From positions 467,065 to 531,064 of the forward strand of contig NZ_JAESVN010000003.1 of NCBI RefSeq assembly GCF_016765775.1: a stretch of DNA of 64,000 bases, written 5' to 3'. Under the pieces are notes generated by a model. That model was not told where the DNA came from and searched no databases. It worked only from the letters and a program-made list of their open reading frames with translations. This document shows, in pieces, positions 63,703-64,000 of this stretch (position 1 is its first letter; each line of letters begins with the position of its first letter). This DNA is from Szabonella alba (lineage in GTDB: Bacteria > Pseudomonadota > Alphaproteobacteria > Rhodobacterales > Rhodobacteraceae). Both the position numbers and the translations under genes were made by a program.

Positions 63703-63761
63703 GGGGGGCCGTCTGCCCCCCACGGATTTGCAGAGCGCAAATCCTCCCCCCGAGGATATTT
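63703..63761 (+). repeat. Dispersed hairpin element after dnaB
   Basis: GGGGGGC (63703-63709) pairs with GCCCCCC (63715-63721) around CGTCT, as after fumC. A second hairpin GGATTTGC/GCAAATCC and the tail CCCCCCGAGGATATTT (63746-63761) follow. Confidence 0.75.
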
Positions 63762-63766
63762 CTAGA

Positions 63767-63812
63767 CAGAAAAAACGATCATCCGCCTTGCGGCCTGGCC
63801 TGGTTTTTTCTG
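63767..63812 (+). terminator. Long hairpin with A- and T-runs after dnaB
   Basis: CAGAAAAAAC (63767-63776) and GTTTTTTCTG (63803-63812) are perfect reverse complements. The T-run makes this a plausible terminator for dnaB together with the GC hairpin before it. Confidence 0.55.
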
Positions 63813-63874
63813 GCTGCAACTATCCCCGATGGAGACGGTGGAGGGACGCCTGCAAGGCCTTGAAATCACTTACC

Positions 63875-64000
63875 TGTTGATTTTCACCCAGAACTGACCC
63901 GGGTTTTTCATCGAGAATTGACCCGGCTTTGAGTATGGATTTCGGGTCAGGCAGGGGTCAAGATCTGTGTTGTCTCCTTCTTTTTCTTTGCTGCGGATGC
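63875..64000. mobile_element. Left end of an IS21-like insertion sequence (cut by window edge)
   Basis: TGTTGATTTTCACCC begins at 63875, followed by GAACTGACCCGG at 63891-63902 and GAATTGACCCGG at 63915-63926, spaced 24 bases. Multiple spaced GAAYTGACCCGG repeats are typical of IS21-family termini. Inside, the end of a leftward reading frame begins at 63947. The rest lies beyond the window, so the length and the other end are unknown. Confidence 0.7.
63947..64000 (-). CDS. 3' end of an IS21-like transposase or helper gene, partial
   Basis: The leftward frame encodes 17 residues, ASAAKKKKETTQILTPA, then TGA at 63947-63949. The basic tail and location just inside the IS end fit istA or istB of an IS21-like element; which one cannot be told. 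Confidence 0.45.
   Translation of the reverse strand, partial: ASAAKKKKETTQILTPA

Noticed and set aside
1..64000. tRNA and rRNA genes
   Set aside because: Intergenic regions were read for cloverleaf ends and anticodon arms by eye; none was convincing. A tRNAscan-SE run would settle this.

Overview
The window is 64 kb of high-GC DNA that reads as core chromosome of an alphaproteobacterium of the Rhodobacterales (Paracoccus/Rhodobacter-like). This placement rests on the trgA-trgB-cysK tellurite locus, an alphaproteobacterial SspB, fumC followed by a DUF4169-type gene and a ribbon-helix-helix gene, a PopZ-like gene beside tolC and a pcm-like methyltransferase, and a recurrent intergenic element typical of this group. 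I cannot fix the genus. No rRNA, tRNA or CRISPR array was recognised.

Layout. 1-5 kb: an RND efflux pump (adaptor plus an unusually large permease). 5-9.6 kb: a small secreted or anchored protein, an Atm1-type ABC exporter and a LysM protein. 9.7-14.5 kb: a LOG-family protein, a phytoene/squalene synthase-family protein, citramalate synthase and cysteinyl-tRNA synthetase. The last is a compositional mosaic with an AT-rich 3' end. 14.7-18.6 kb: a PLP decarboxylase, a TPM-domain protein, an SDR dehydrogenase and an outer-membrane beta-barrel. 18.9-23.3 kb: two ABC-F ATPases flanking ndk. 23.6-29.8 kb: nitroreductase, MarC, retropepsin-like protease, VWA-like DUF1194 protein, SspB, fumarase, two small genes and an AlaX editing protein. 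29.8-37.9 kb: a long leftward run containing an MscS-type channel, cysK, trgB, trgA, cfa and a photolyase.

37.9-39.4 kb is the one clear accessory patch. It is close to 47-50% GC in the stretches I counted and carries a two-gene unit: a Cas2/SinR-like small protein overlapping a two-TM membrane protein. Degenerate, gene-free DNA lies on both sides. This is the best candidate for an undescribed system here.

39.4-44.4 kb looks like an amine or amino-acid catabolic region: two class V aminotransferases, an orphan PotD-type binding protein and an FAD oxidoreductase. 44.7-47.2 kb holds an ABC exporter and YgfZ. 47.6-51.4 kb holds a small conserved protein behind stacked inverted repeats, a PopZ-like protein, TolC and a Pcm-like methyltransferase. 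51.5-57.0 kb is a complete polyamine/iron-type ABC importer with an upstream FAD amine oxidase and a three-copy TGTGACA operator candidate between them. 57.2-63.7 kb holds two conserved unknown proteins, an LprI-like protein, pyrC, pyrE and dnaB. The window ends inside an IS21-like insertion sequence.

The ABC importer, binding proteins, amine oxidases and aminotransferases together suggest use of polyamines or related amines as nitrogen sources. The trg-cysK run suggests oxyanion and thiol homeostasis coupled to osmotic protection.
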